Assembly: GCF_014451325.2 (NCBI RefSeq)
Contig: NZ_JACSCH020000013.1
Location: 233,304-297,303 of the forward strand
DNA from: Streptomyces sp. CB02980
GTDB taxonomy: Bacteria > Actinomycetota > Actinomycetes > Streptomycetales > Streptomycetaceae
DNA: 64,000 nt
Direction of reading: 5' to 3'
Of the stretch, positions 8,409-16,355 are shown piece after piece. The position numbers and the translations under genes were made by a program. The notes under the pieces are model-generated. The model saw nothing but the letters and a program-made list of their open reading frames with translations, was not told where the DNA came from and searched no databases. Position 1 is the stretch's first letter, and the number at the start of each line of letters is the position of its first letter.

Positions 8409-9518
8409 TTACTTGACGCCGAGACCGGCGTCGGAGACCTCGGGCTCGCCTGCGGCCTTCAGCACCTTGTTGAGGAGCTTCAGGTCGTAGATGCCGGACA
8501 GCTCGGGCTGCTTGATCAGCTGGGCCTTGACCGCCCACTCGGACTGGGTCTTCAGCGTCGCGGCCAGCGGGTCGTTGGTGATCGCGATGCTCGGCCACGC
8601 CGGGTCGATGACCTTGGCGTCCAGCGCCTTGCCGCCGAGGGACTTCAGCGCCGCGTTGGCGGCCGCCTTCGCCTTGTCCGGGTTGGCGTTGATCCACTCG
8701 TTGGTCTTCACCGTGCCCGTCAGCACGGCCTCGACCACGTCCGGGTGCTCCGTGAGGAACTTCTGCGACACGATGATGTTCGTGATCACGAACTTCTTGT
8801 CGGGCCACAGGGCGGTCTCGTCGAGGAGGACCTTGCCGCCCTGGGAGACCAGCTTGGAGGCGGTCGGCTCGGGCACCCAGGCGCCGTCGATGGAGCCGGA
8901 CTTGAAGGCGTCCGGGGTCACCTTGTTGTCCGTGCGGACGACGGAGACGTCACCCTTGCCGGACTCCGGGTCGACCTTCCAGCCCTTCTCCGCGATCCAG
9001 TTGAGGAGCGCGACGTCCTGCGTGTTCCCCTTCTGAGGGGTGGCGATCCGCTTGCCCTTGAGGTCGTCCAGGGTCTTGATCTTGTCCGGGTTCACGACCA
9101 GCTTGACGCCGCCGGAGGCAGAGCCGGAGATGATCCGCAGGTTCGTGCCCTTGGACTTGACGTACGCGTTGATGGACGGCGAGGGGCCGATGAAGCCGAT
9201 GTCGAGGGAGCCGCCGTTGAGCGCCTCGATCTCGGACGGGCCGGCGTTGAAGGTCTGCGGCTTCAGCGTGGTGCCGCCCAGCTCCTTCTGGATCAGGCCG
9301 TCCTTGACGCCGATCAGCGCGGTCGCGTGGGTGAGGTTGGGGAAGTACCCGAGCCGTACGGTGTCGGCGGAGAGCTTCTTGCCCTCGGCGGCCACCTTCT
9401 TCTCGTCGTTCTTGGCGTCGGAGCCGTAGCCGCAGGAGGCGAGCGCGCCGATCAGCAGCGGCAGGGCGGCAGCGGCGGCGAGGCCGCGGCGCAGGGTGGT
9501 ACGGGTGGTGGCAGGCAC
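8409..9518 (-). CDS. ssuA: Aliphatic sulfonate ABC transporter substrate-binding lipoprotein
   Basis: Lipid-anchored binding protein of 369 aa, SsuA/TauA family. The signal has a basic TTLRRG, a hydrophobic core and lipobox LASC with Cys29. Family features include VRLGYFPNLTHATALIGV, the ligand-pocket stretch FIGPSPSINAY, and GAWVPEPTASKLV. The GTG at 9518 is chosen because GAGGGG lies ten bases upstream and because the signal peptide then starts normally. A 102-bp small ORF and about 100 further bases separate it from cysN, so expression may be tuned relative to the upstream genes. Confidence 0.9.
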   Translation of the reverse strand: MPATTRTTLRRGLAAAAALPLLIGALASCGYGSDAKNDEKKVAAEGKKLSADTVRLGYFPNLTHATALIGVKDGLIQKELGGTTLKPQTFNAGPSEIEALNGGSLDIGFIGPSPSINAYVKSKGTNLRIISGSASGGVKLVVNPDKIKTLDDLKGKRIATPQKGNTQDVALLNWIAEKGWKVDPESGKGDVSVVRTDNKVTPDAFKSGSIDGAWVPEPTASKLVSQGGKVLLDETALWPDKKFVITNIIVSQKFLTEHPDVVEAVLTGTVKTNEWINANPDKAKAAANAALKSLGGKALDAKVIDPAWPSIAITNDPLAATLKTQSEWAVKAQLIKQPELSGIYDLKLLNKVLKAAGEPEVSDAGLGVK

Positions 9519-9620
9519 GGGAGGTTTTCCCCTCGATTCAGCGTTTTCGAAGTCTGCGTCTATGTCGTTCGGGGTGGAGCGGGTGGAGCGGGGTCGCACC
9601 GCGCATGCGGCGCGTCGAGG

Positions 9621-9722
9621 TCAGCACGCACATCGCGCGACGCCTCCCATGCCCGCACCGAGGGCGCCGGAGCCCACCCGGCCGCCTTCCTTCGCGAAGG
9701 TCGCGTAGACGTTCTGGCTCAT
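9621..9722 (-). CDS. 33-codon small ORF between cysN and ssuA, possible Cys-responsive leader
   Basis: The ATG at 9722 shares a base with the cysN stop (TGATG), so it should be translated by coupling. The 33-aa peptide begins MSQNVYATFAKEGGRVG, continues with a Gly/Ala-rich stretch and ends ARCAC before TGA. Two cysteine codons in the last three codons, just before the sulfonate importer genes, recall the cysteine-rich upstream ORFs that act as attenuators of sulfur genes in mycobacteria (established for those genera; inference here). A second 31-codon frame starts at an overlapping ATG (9632), begins MCVLTSTRRMR and ends 18 bases short of the ssuA ribosome site. Not recognised as a known family. 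Confidence 0.5.
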   Translation of the reverse strand: MSQNVYATFAKEGGRVGSGALGAGMGGVARCAC

Positions 9723-11065
9723 CAGAAGTCCCATCCTTCCTCGTCCTCGACGACCGCGACGGCCTTGGCGGTGGCGAAGGACTCGCCCGCCATGCCCGCC
9801 GCGAGCGTGGTGCCGTCCGCCGGGTCGATCAGCAGGAACGAACCGGTGCGGCGCGAGTCGGCGTACGCGTCGAGCGCGAGCGGCTCGGCGGTGCGCACCA
9901 CGACCCGGCCGATGTCGTTGGCGACCAGCTGACCCGGGTTCGGGTGCTGCGAGAGGTCGTCCAGGGTCAGCCGCGAGGGGATCTCCTTGACGATCGCCTT
10001 GACCGTGCGGGTGGTGTGCTTCAGCAGCACCCGCTGGCCGACGGCGAGCGCGTGGTCCGCCACGTGGCAGACGGTCGCCTCGATGTCCTGCGTGGTCGCC
10101 GGGGCGTCACCGCTCGGGGCGAACAGGTCGCCGCGCGAGATGTCGATGTCGTCGGCGAGCCGGATGGTGACCGACTGCGGGGCCCAGGCGATGTCCACGG
10201 CCTCGCCCAGCGCGTCGATCCCGGTGATCGTGGAGGTCTTCCCCGACGGCAGGACGGTGATCTCCTCGCCGACCCGGAAGGCACCGGCCGCGATCTGACC
10301 GGCGTAACCCCGGTAGTCGGGGTGCTCGGCGGTCTGCGGGCGGATCACGTACTGCACGGGGAAGCGCGCGTGGCAGGCCGTCAGGTCGTGGCTGACCGGG
10401 ACGGTCTCCAGGTGCTCCAGGACCGTCGGGCCGCCGTACCAGTCCATGTTCGCGGACGGCTCCACGACGTTGTCGCCGGCCAGCGCGGAGATGGGGATCG
10501 CGGTGATCTCCGGGACGCCGAGCTCGGAGGCGTACGTCGTGAACTCCTCGGCGATCGCGGCGAAGACGGGCTCCCGGTACTCGACCAGGTCCATCTTGTT
10601 CACGGCCAGGACCACGTGCGGGACGCGGAGCAGCGCGGCGACGGCCGCGTGCCGGCGGGTCTGCTCGACCACACCGTTACGGGCGTCGACGAGGACCACG
10701 GCGAGCTCGGCGGTGGAGGCGCCGGTCACCATGTTCCGGGTGTACTGCACGTGCCCGGGGGTGTCGGCGAGGATGAAGCGGCGGCGGGGCGTCGCGAAGT
10801 AGCGGTAGGCCACGTCGATGGTGATGCCCTGCTCGCGCTCGGCACGCAGACCGTCGGTGAGGAGCGCCAGGTCGGGGGCCTCCTGGCCGCGGGAGCGCGA
10901 GGCGTGCTCCACGGCCTCCAGCTGGTCGACCAGGACCGACTTGGAGTCGTGGAGGAGCCGGCCCACCAGGGTGGACTTGCCGTCGTCGACGGAGCCGGCG
11001 GTGGCGAAGCGCAGCAGGGTGGTGGCCGCCAGCTGCTCGGTCAGCTGCTCGGTGGACGTGCTCAT
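9722..11065 (-). CDS. cysN: Sulfate adenylyltransferase subunit 1 (GTPase subunit)
   Basis: The 447-aa GTPase subunit of ATP sulfurylase; GTP hydrolysis drives formation of adenosine 5'-phosphosulfate. It has EF-Tu-like domains: P-loop GSVDDGKST at 24-32, switch ITIDVAYRYF, DTPGH, and the guanine-specificity motif NKMD. Two beta-barrel domains follow. The ATG at 11065 overlaps the cysD stop (TAATG), so the two subunits are coupled. Length is the normal CysN without a fused APS kinase, consistent with the separate cysC in this operon. Confidence 0.95.
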   Translation of the reverse strand: MSTSTEQLTEQLAATTLLRFATAGSVDDGKSTLVGRLLHDSKSVLVDQLEAVEHASRSRGQEAPDLALLTDGLRAEREQGITIDVAYRYFATPRRRFILADTPGHVQYTRNMVTGASTAELAVVLVDARNGVVEQTRRHAAVAALLRVPHVVLAVNKMDLVEYREPVFAAIAEEFTTYASELGVPEITAIPISALAGDNVVEPSANMDWYGGPTVLEHLETVPVSHDLTACHARFPVQYVIRPQTAEHPDYRGYAGQIAAGAFRVGEEITVLPSGKTSTITGIDALGEAVDIAWAPQSVTIRLADDIDISRGDLFAPSGDAPATTQDIEATVCHVADHALAVGQRVLLKHTTRTVKAIVKEIPSRLTLDDLSQHPNPGQLVANDIGRVVVRTAEPLALDAYADSRRTGSFLLIDPADGTTLAAGMAGESFATAKAVAVVEDEEGWDF

Positions 11066-12000
11066 TAGAAGTACCCTTCGCGCTTGCGGTCTTCCATCGC
11101 GGCCTCGGACATCTTGTCGTCGGCGCGGGTCGCGCCCCGCTCGGTGAGCCGGGAGGCGGCGATCTCGGCGATGACGGCGTCCAGTGTGGTGGCGTCGGAG
11201 TCGACGGCGCCGGTGCAGGACATGTCGCCGACGGTGCGGTAGCGGATCAGCCGCGTCTGCGTGGTCTCGGACTCCTTCGGGCCGCCCCAGTCGCCGGCCG
11301 TCAGCCACATGCCGCTGCGGGCGAACACCTCGCGCTCATGGGCGAAGTAGATCTCCGGGAGCTCGATCTTCTCGCGCTGGATGTACTGCCAGACGTCCAG
11401 CTCGGTCCAGTTGGACAGCGGGAAGACGCGGACGTGCTCGCCGGGGGCGTGCCGGCCGTTGTAGAGCTGCCACAGCTCGGGGCGCTGGCGGCGCGGGTCC
11501 CACTGCGAGAACTCGTCGCGCAGCGAGAACACCCGCTCCTTCGCGCGGGCCTTCTCCTCGTCGCGGCGGCCGCCGCCGAAGACGGCGTCGAAGCGGTGCT
11601 GCTGGATCGCCTCGGTGAGCGGGACGGTCTGCAGCGGGTTGCGGGTGCCGTCGGGGCGCTCGCGCAGCTTGCCGGCGTCGATGTACTCCTGCACGGAGGC
11701 GACGTGCAGCCGCAGGCCGTGCTTGGCGACGGTGCGGTCGCGGTACTCCAGGACCTCGGGGAAGTTGTGCCCGGTGTCGACGTGCAGCAGCGTGAAGGGG
11801 ATCGCCGCGGGGGCGAAGGCCTTCAGCGCCAGGTGCAGCATGACGATGGAGTCCTTGCCGCCGGAGAAGAGGATCACCGGCCGCTCGAACTCGCCCGCCA
11901 CCTCACGGAAGATGTGGACGGCCTCGGACTCCAGGGAGTCGAGGTGCGACAGCGCGAACGGGTTGTCGGTGCTGTCGTGAACGTGGGCGACGGTGGTCAC
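11065..12000 (-). CDS. cysD: Sulfate adenylyltransferase subunit 2
   Basis: Catalytic subunit (311 aa) that adenylates sulfate with ATP to give APS and pyrophosphate. The PP-loop FSGGKDSIVMLHL is at about 45-57, followed by LLHVDTGHNFPEV, FGGGRRDEEKARAKER and FPLSNWTELDVWQYI, and the conserved C-terminal KREGYF. The GTG at 12000 overlaps the cysC stop by three bases (within GTGA), and a GAGGGG site lies just upstream. It works as a complex with CysN. Confidence 0.95.
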   Translation of the reverse strand: MTTVAHVHDSTDNPFALSHLDSLESEAVHIFREVAGEFERPVILFSGGKDSIVMLHLALKAFAPAAIPFTLLHVDTGHNFPEVLEYRDRTVAKHGLRLHVASVQEYIDAGKLRERPDGTRNPLQTVPLTEAIQQHRFDAVFGGGRRDEEKARAKERVFSLRDEFSQWDPRRQRPELWQLYNGRHAPGEHVRVFPLSNWTELDVWQYIQREKIELPEIYFAHEREVFARSGMWLTAGDWGGPKESETTQTRLIRYRTVGDMSCTGAVDSDATTLDAVIAEIAASRLTERGATRADDKMSEAAMEDRKREGYF

Positions 12001-12563
12001 AGCAGACCCCTCTCGGTGAGCAGCGCGTGGAGCTGCGCCGCGGACTCCTGCACGGTCTGGGTGTGGGACTCGATCCGCAGATCCGGGTTGCGCGGCTCGT
12101 CGTACGGGTCGTCGACACCGGTGAGACCGCTGATCTCGCCCGCGGCCTGCTTGGCGTAGAGACCCTTCACGTCGCGTACGGAGCAGACGTCCACCGGAGT
12201 GGCGACGTGCACCTCGACGTAGGGGGTGCCTTCGGACGCGTGGCGCTTGCGGACCGCCTCGCGGCTGTCCTCGTACGGGGCGATGACGGGGACGAGGGCC
12301 TTCACGCCGTTGGAGGCGAGCAGTTCCGCGACGAACCCGATCCGCTGCACGTTGGTGTGCCGGTCCTCGCGGCTGAAGCCGAGGCCCGCGGAGAGGAACT
12401 CGCGGATCTCGTCGCCGTCGAGCACCTCGACCCGGTGGCCCTCCTCGCGGAGCCGGCCGGCCAGCTCGTACGCGATGGTGGTCTTGCCGGCGCTCGGCAG
12501 GCCGGTGAGCCAGATGGTGGCACCCGTCACGTGCTTCTCCTGAACTTCCTGAGTGTCCGTCAT
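11997..12563 (-). CDS. cysC: Adenylyl-sulfate kinase
   Basis: APS kinase of 188 aa that phosphorylates APS to PAPS. The P-loop GLPSAGKTT is at 21-29, followed by VEVLDGDEIREFL, the DGD substrate motif and SREDRHTNVQRI. Because the reductase here is of the APS type, CysC probably supplies PAPS for sulfation or other uses, or works in parallel; that is inference. Its ATG overlaps the cysH stop (ATGA), and its own stop overlaps cysD. Confidence 0.94.
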   Translation of the reverse strand: MTDTQEVQEKHVTGATIWLTGLPSAGKTTIAYELAGRLREEGHRVEVLDGDEIREFLSAGLGFSREDRHTNVQRIGFVAELLASNGVKALVPVIAPYEDSREAVRKRHASEGTPYVEVHVATPVDVCSVRDVKGLYAKQAAGEISGLTGVDDPYDEPRNPDLRIESHTQTVQESAAQLHALLTERGLL

Positions 12564-13267
12564 CCGTGCAGCCCGCATTCGGTCTTGCCGCGGCCCGCCC
12601 AGCGTCCGGCGCGGGCGTCCTCGCCCTCCAGGACACGGCGGGTGCAGGGGGCGCAGCCGACGGAGGCGTAACCGTCCATCAGGAGCGGGTTGGTGAGGAC
12701 GCCGTGCTCCGTGACGTACGCGTCGACGTCGTCCTGCGTCCAGCGGGCGATGGGGGAGACCTTGACCTTGCGGCGCTTCTCGTCCCAGCCGACGACCGGG
12801 GTGTTCGCCCGGGTCGGGGACTCGTCGCGGCGCAGACCGGTCGCCCACGCGCTGTACCGGGTCAGGCCCTCTTCGAGGGGCTTGACCTTGCGCAGCGCGC
12901 AGCACAGGTCGGGGTCGCGGTCGTGGAGCCTCGGACCGTACTCCGCGTCCTGCTCGGCCACGGTCTGACGCGGGGTCAGGGTGATGACGTGGACGTCCAT
13001 GACGGCGTCCACGGCGTCACGGGTGCCGATGGTCTCCTCGAAGTGGTAGCCGGTGTCGAGGAAGACGACGTCCACGCCGGGCCGGACCCGCGAGGCGAGA
13101 TGCGCGACGACCGCGTCCTCCATGGAGGAGGTGACGCAGAAGCCCTCACCGAAGGTGTCCACGGCCCAGCGGAGGATCTCCAGCGCGGAGGCGTCCTCCA
13201 GATCACGGCCGGCCTGCTCGGCGAGTGCCTTGAGGTCGGCCGTGGGGGTGTCCTGAGTGAGCGTCAT
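12560..13267 (-). CDS. cysH: Phosphoadenylyl/adenylyl-sulfate reductase (iron-sulfur type)
   Basis: Thioredoxin-dependent reductase of 235 aa making sulfite from activated sulfate. The cysteine pairs C122-C123 (LCCALRKVKP) and C205/C208 (GCAPCTR) are the ligands of a 4Fe-4S cluster, which marks the APS-reducing branch; the catalytic cysteine is C231 in the C-terminal ECGLHG. The ATG at 13267 overlaps the stop of the small zinc-ribbon gene (ATGA). The start was chosen for this overlap and normal length; a longer frame upstream has no family similarity. Confidence 0.93.
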   Translation of the reverse strand: MTLTQDTPTADLKALAEQAGRDLEDASALEILRWAVDTFGEGFCVTSSMEDAVVAHLASRVRPGVDVVFLDTGYHFEETIGTRDAVDAVMDVHVITLTPRQTVAEQDAEYGPRLHDRDPDLCCALRKVKPLEEGLTRYSAWATGLRRDESPTRANTPVVGWDEKRRKVKVSPIARWTQDDVDAYVTEHGVLTNPLLMDGYASVGCAPCTRRVLEGEDARAGRWAGRGKTECGLHG

Positions 13268-13443
13268 ATCTCTTTCCCTCCAGGGGTGTTGCCTGAAGTA
13301 CCGGGGGCGAGCAGCCCCAGGAACTTCAACTGGAAGGCTCGGCTGCACGCGGCGCATTCCCAGGCGCCGTGACCCTGCTCGTTGGGACGCAGGTCCTCGT
13401 CGCCGCAGTAGGGGCAGTGGAACGGTGCGGCACGCTCGCTCAT
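13264..13443 (-). CDS. Small zinc-ribbon protein of the sulfite reduction operon
   Basis: A 59-aa protein with two CxxC pairs (C10/C13 and C30/C33) separated by 16 residues, so a zinc ribbon or a small iron-sulfur fold is likely. The C-terminal part is LGLLAPGTSGNTPGG, without further motifs. It is translationally coupled on both sides: its ATG overlaps the sir stop and its TGA overlaps the cysH start. A counterpart sits in the same place in other Streptomyces sulfur operons (recalled, not checked). The function is not established; help in electron transfer to, or assembly of, the neighbouring reductases would be a reasonable guess. Confidence 0.85.
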   Translation of the reverse strand: MSERAAPFHCPYCGDEDLRPNEQGHGAWECAACSRAFQLKFLGLLAPGTSGNTPGGKEI

Positions 13444-15137
13444 GAGAGGGATTCCTCCGAGGCGCGGGCCGTCCAGGTCGCGAAGCGCTCGCCGGTCTCG
13501 CGCTCCGCCTGGAAGCGCTTGAGGACCCGCTCCACGTAGTCGGGGAGCTCGGCCGCGGTGACCTTGAGGCCGCGGACCTTGCGGCCGAAGCCGGCCTCCA
13601 GGCCGAGCGCGCCGCCCAGGTGCACCTGGTAGCCCTCGACGCGGTTGCCGTCGTCGTCCAGGACCAGCTGGCCCTTGAGGCCGATGTCCGCGACCTGGAT
13701 GCGGGCGCAGGCGTTCGGGCAGCCGTTGATGTTGATCGTCAGCGGCTCGTCGAACTCCGGGACGCGGCGCTCCAGTTCGTCGATGAGCGAGGCGCCGCGG
13801 GCCTTGGTCTCGACGATCGCGAGCTTGCAGAACTCGATGCCGGTGCAGGCCATCGTGCCGCGCCGGAACGGCGAGGGCGTGACCCGCAGGTCGAGGGCCT
13901 CCAGGGCGGCGACGATCGAGTCGACCTGCGCCTCCTCGATGTCGAGGACGAGCATCTTCTGCTCGGCGGTGGTCCGGACCCGGCCGGAGCCGTGCGCCTC
14001 GGCGACCGCGGCGATCTTCGTCAGGGTGGCGCCGTCGACCCGTCCGACGCGGGGCGCGAAGCCCACGTAGAAGTTGCCGTCCTGCTGGCGGTGCACACCG
14101 ACGTGGTCGCGCCAGCGGCCGGCGGGCTGCTCGGGGGCGGGGCCGTCGGTCAGCTTGCGCTGGAGGTACTCGTCCTCCAGGACCTGGCGGAACTTCTCCG
14201 GGCCCCAGTCGGCGACGAGGAACTTCAGCCGGGCGCGGTTGCGCAGCCGGCGGTAGCCGTAGTCGCGGAAGATCGAGATGACGCCCTCGTAGACGTCCGG
14301 GACCTCGTCGAGGGAGACCCAGGTGCCGAGGCGGACGCCCAGCTTGGGGTTGGTGGAGAGGCCGCCGCCGACCCAGACGTCGAAGCCGGGGCCGTGCTCC
14401 GGGTGGTTCACGCCGACGAAGGCGATGTCGTTGATCTCGTGCGCCACGTCGAGCAGCGGCGAGCCGGAGATCGCGGACTTGAACTTGCGGGGCAGGTTGG
14501 AGAAGTCCTTGTTGCCGACGATCCGACGGTAGATCTCGTCGATCGCGGGCGTGCCGTCGATGATCTCGTCGGCCGCGATGCCGGCCACCGGGGAGCCGAG
14601 GATGACACGCGGGGTGTCGCCGCAGGCCTCGGTGGTGGACAGACCGACCGCCTCCAGGCGGTTCCAGATCTCGGGGACGTCCTCGATGCGGATCCAGTGG
14701 TACTGGACGTTCTGCCGGTCCGTGATGTCGGCGGTGCCGCGGGCGAACTCCTCGGAGATCTCGCCGATGACCCGGAGCTGCTCGGTGGTCAGCCGGCCGC
14801 CGTCGATGCGGACGCGGAGCATGAAGTACTCGTCGTCCAGCTCCTCCGGCTCCAGGACACCCGTCTTGGTGCCGTCCAGACCCTGCTTGCGCTGGGTGTA
14901 GAGGCCCCACCAGCGCATGCGTCCGCGCAGGTCGTTGGGGTCGATGGAGTCGAATCCGCGCTTCGAGTAGACCGTCTCAATACGTGTCCGAACGTTGAGA
15001 CCGTCGTCGTCCTTCTTGAACTGCTCATTGCCGTTCAGGGGGGTGAAGTGCCCCACGGCCCACTGACCCTCGCCACGGTGGCGCCCGGTCTTGCGGCGTG
15101 CGGCGGCGGGAGTGGGGTTTTCCGGGGTGGCGGCCAT
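13440..15137 (-). CDS. sir: Assimilatory sulfite (nitrite/sulfite) reductase, ferredoxin-type
   Basis: Siroheme and 4Fe-4S reductase of 565 aa that converts sulfite to sulfide with electrons from ferredoxin. It has the duplicated half-repeats of the family, RQNVQYHWIRIEDVP, ACGDTPRVILG, and the cluster-binding cysteines in CTGIEFC (near residue 425-432) and NGCPNAC (near 468-473). The ATG at 15137 has GAAGGAC eight bases upstream and avoids 16 unrelated residues. It heads the operon and is preceded by a leader peptide at 15274-15357. A nitrite reductase call is less likely given the sulfur neighbours. Confidence 0.93.
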   Translation of the reverse strand: MAATPENPTPAAARRKTGRHRGEGQWAVGHFTPLNGNEQFKKDDDGLNVRTRIETVYSKRGFDSIDPNDLRGRMRWWGLYTQRKQGLDGTKTGVLEPEELDDEYFMLRVRIDGGRLTTEQLRVIGEISEEFARGTADITDRQNVQYHWIRIEDVPEIWNRLEAVGLSTTEACGDTPRVILGSPVAGIAADEIIDGTPAIDEIYRRIVGNKDFSNLPRKFKSAISGSPLLDVAHEINDIAFVGVNHPEHGPGFDVWVGGGLSTNPKLGVRLGTWVSLDEVPDVYEGVISIFRDYGYRRLRNRARLKFLVADWGPEKFRQVLEDEYLQRKLTDGPAPEQPAGRWRDHVGVHRQQDGNFYVGFAPRVGRVDGATLTKIAAVAEAHGSGRVRTTAEQKMLVLDIEEAQVDSIVAALEALDLRVTPSPFRRGTMACTGIEFCKLAIVETKARGASLIDELERRVPEFDEPLTININGCPNACARIQVADIGLKGQLVLDDDGNRVEGYQVHLGGALGLEAGFGRKVRGLKVTAAELPDYVERVLKRFQAERETGERFATWTARASEESLS

Positions 15138-15273
15138 GGCGTCTTGTCCTTCGGGACTGCGAGAGGGCGGCTCTGACCTGCACACTGGCGCTCAGGTCGG
15201 AGGGTGGCGCGTCAGTGCGCAGCAGGGTCGGGCAGAGTCGTGCTGAAAAGTGATCGCGGCGGTGCTGGTTCTC

Positions 15274-15357
15274 TCAGCGCGCCGGACAGATGGCGCTGGA
15301 CATGCGGCCTAGGTCGACGTGCCGCCGACTCACCAAGGCAATTCCAGTTCCAGACAT
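15274..15357 (-). CDS. Leader peptide upstream of the sulfite reductase operon
   Basis: A 27-codon ORF starting at ATG 15357. The peptide begins MSGTGIALVSRRHVDLGR and ends AICPAR. The core SRRHVDLGR-x-SSAxC matches the putative leader peptides found before sulfur, siroheme and other metabolic genes across streptomycetes. It ends 136 bases before sir. The cysteine codon close to the end suggests translation-dependent sensing of cysteine supply (inference). The intervening sequence has no strong T-run terminator that I could see, so the mechanism is open. Too short for most gene finders. Confidence 0.75.
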   Translation of the reverse strand: MSGTGIALVSRRHVDLGRMSSAICPAR

Positions 15358-15458
15358 GACGGAAGCGTGTCACGGGACTTTGGACCCAGTCCAGCATCGT
15401 CCAGAATATGGACGTAGTCGTCTCGCTTGATGAGATGGTGTGGTGTGGGTCACGCAAA

Positions 15459-15480
15459 AGGGGCCCTGATCAGGGCCCCT
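15459..15480 (-). terminator. Rho-independent-like terminator after the GNAT gene
   Basis: Perfect palindrome with 11-base arms, AGGGGCCCTGA and TCAGGGCCCCT, with no unpaired centre. On the minus strand it is followed by TTTT. It lies 61 bases past the stop of the minus-strand acetyltransferase gene and so insulates that gene from the sulfur operon promoter downstream. Confidence 0.75.
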
Positions 15481-15540
15481 TCAGGGTCTTCGGTGCGAGG
15501 CACCGGGCGAGGCGCGCACCAAGGAGCGCGTCCGGCGACG

Positions 15541-16110
15541 TCAGGCGTGGGCGCCCGGCCACGGGCCCGGGGTCTCGGTCTCGTCGACCTCCTCCACCTT
15601 GGTGTCGAAGAGGCGGAAGCCGCGGCGCTCGTAGTTGGCCATGGCGTGCGGGCCGTCGAGCGAGCAGGTGTGCAGCCAGACGCGCTTCGTCGCCTCCCGC
15701 CCGGGCCAGCGCTCGGCCAGGTCCCAGGCCCGCGCCACTCCGTACGACAGCAGGTGACCGCCGATCCGGCGCCCCCGGAAGGCCGGGATCAGGCCGAAGT
15801 AGATGATCTCCACGACGCCGTCGTCCTGCGGGTCCAGCTCCACGTACCCGGCCGGCGTCCCCTTGTCGTACGCCACCCAGATCTCGCTGCCCGGCTTGTC
15901 GACGATCTCCTGCCACTGCTTGTACGTCAGTGACAGCCGGTCGTTCCAGCGGATGTCGCCGCCGACCGCCGTATAGAGGAAGCGGCTGTACTCCGGCGAC
16001 GGGACCGCGGCCCGCGCGATCGTGATGTCGTCACCCTCCGGGACGGGGGAGGGGAGCAGATCGGACGGCGAGGTCTGCTCGAGGGACCAGGTGGTGAGAG
16101 TGATGCGCAT
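15541..16110 (-). CDS. GNAT-family N-acetyltransferase
   Basis: A 189-aa acetyl-CoA-dependent acetyltransferase. The acyl-CoA binding region reads GLIPAFRGRRIGGHLL, with the preceding beta strand VVEIIYFG and the late HAMANYERRGFRLFDT typical of GNAT motif B. The acceptor is unknown. The ATG at 16110 gives a normal start. It lies directly upstream of the sulfur operon but is separated by a strong terminator, so a functional link is not supported by the layout. Confidence 0.88.
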   Translation of the reverse strand: MRITLTTWSLEQTSPSDLLPSPVPEGDDITIARAAVPSPEYSRFLYTAVGGDIRWNDRLSLTYKQWQEIVDKPGSEIWVAYDKGTPAGYVELDPQDDGVVEIIYFGLIPAFRGRRIGGHLLSYGVARAWDLAERWPGREATKRVWLHTCSLDGPHAMANYERRGFRLFDTKVEEVDETETPGPWPGAHA

Positions 16111-16235
16111 GGGTTCATCGCATCACGACCCGGTTCGGCGAGGCGACCGGGGGGCCGGGCGACCGGGCCCCCGGTCCGGGGTGTCCGCATGCTGGACGGT
16201 CGTGGCCGCAACGGCGCCGTGTGCGACCTGGGCGC

Positions 16236-16355
16236 CCTGCACGTCCCAGGCGCTCTGCAGGCCCCATGCGCCCCTGCGCGCCCCACGCGCCCCTGCACGT
16301 CCCACCCGTCCTGCGCGCCCCATGCGCCCCTGTACCTTCCACGCGCCCTGCGCGG
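16236..16355. repeat. Degenerate 18-bp tandem repeat abutting a stop codon
   Basis: About six to seven copies of a unit near CCTGCRCGYCCCAYGCGC occupy the gap between the GNAT start and the GAF regulator stop, and run right up to the regulator's TAG at 16356-16358. The rest of the gap (16111-16235) shows nothing I can name. Confidence 0.7.
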
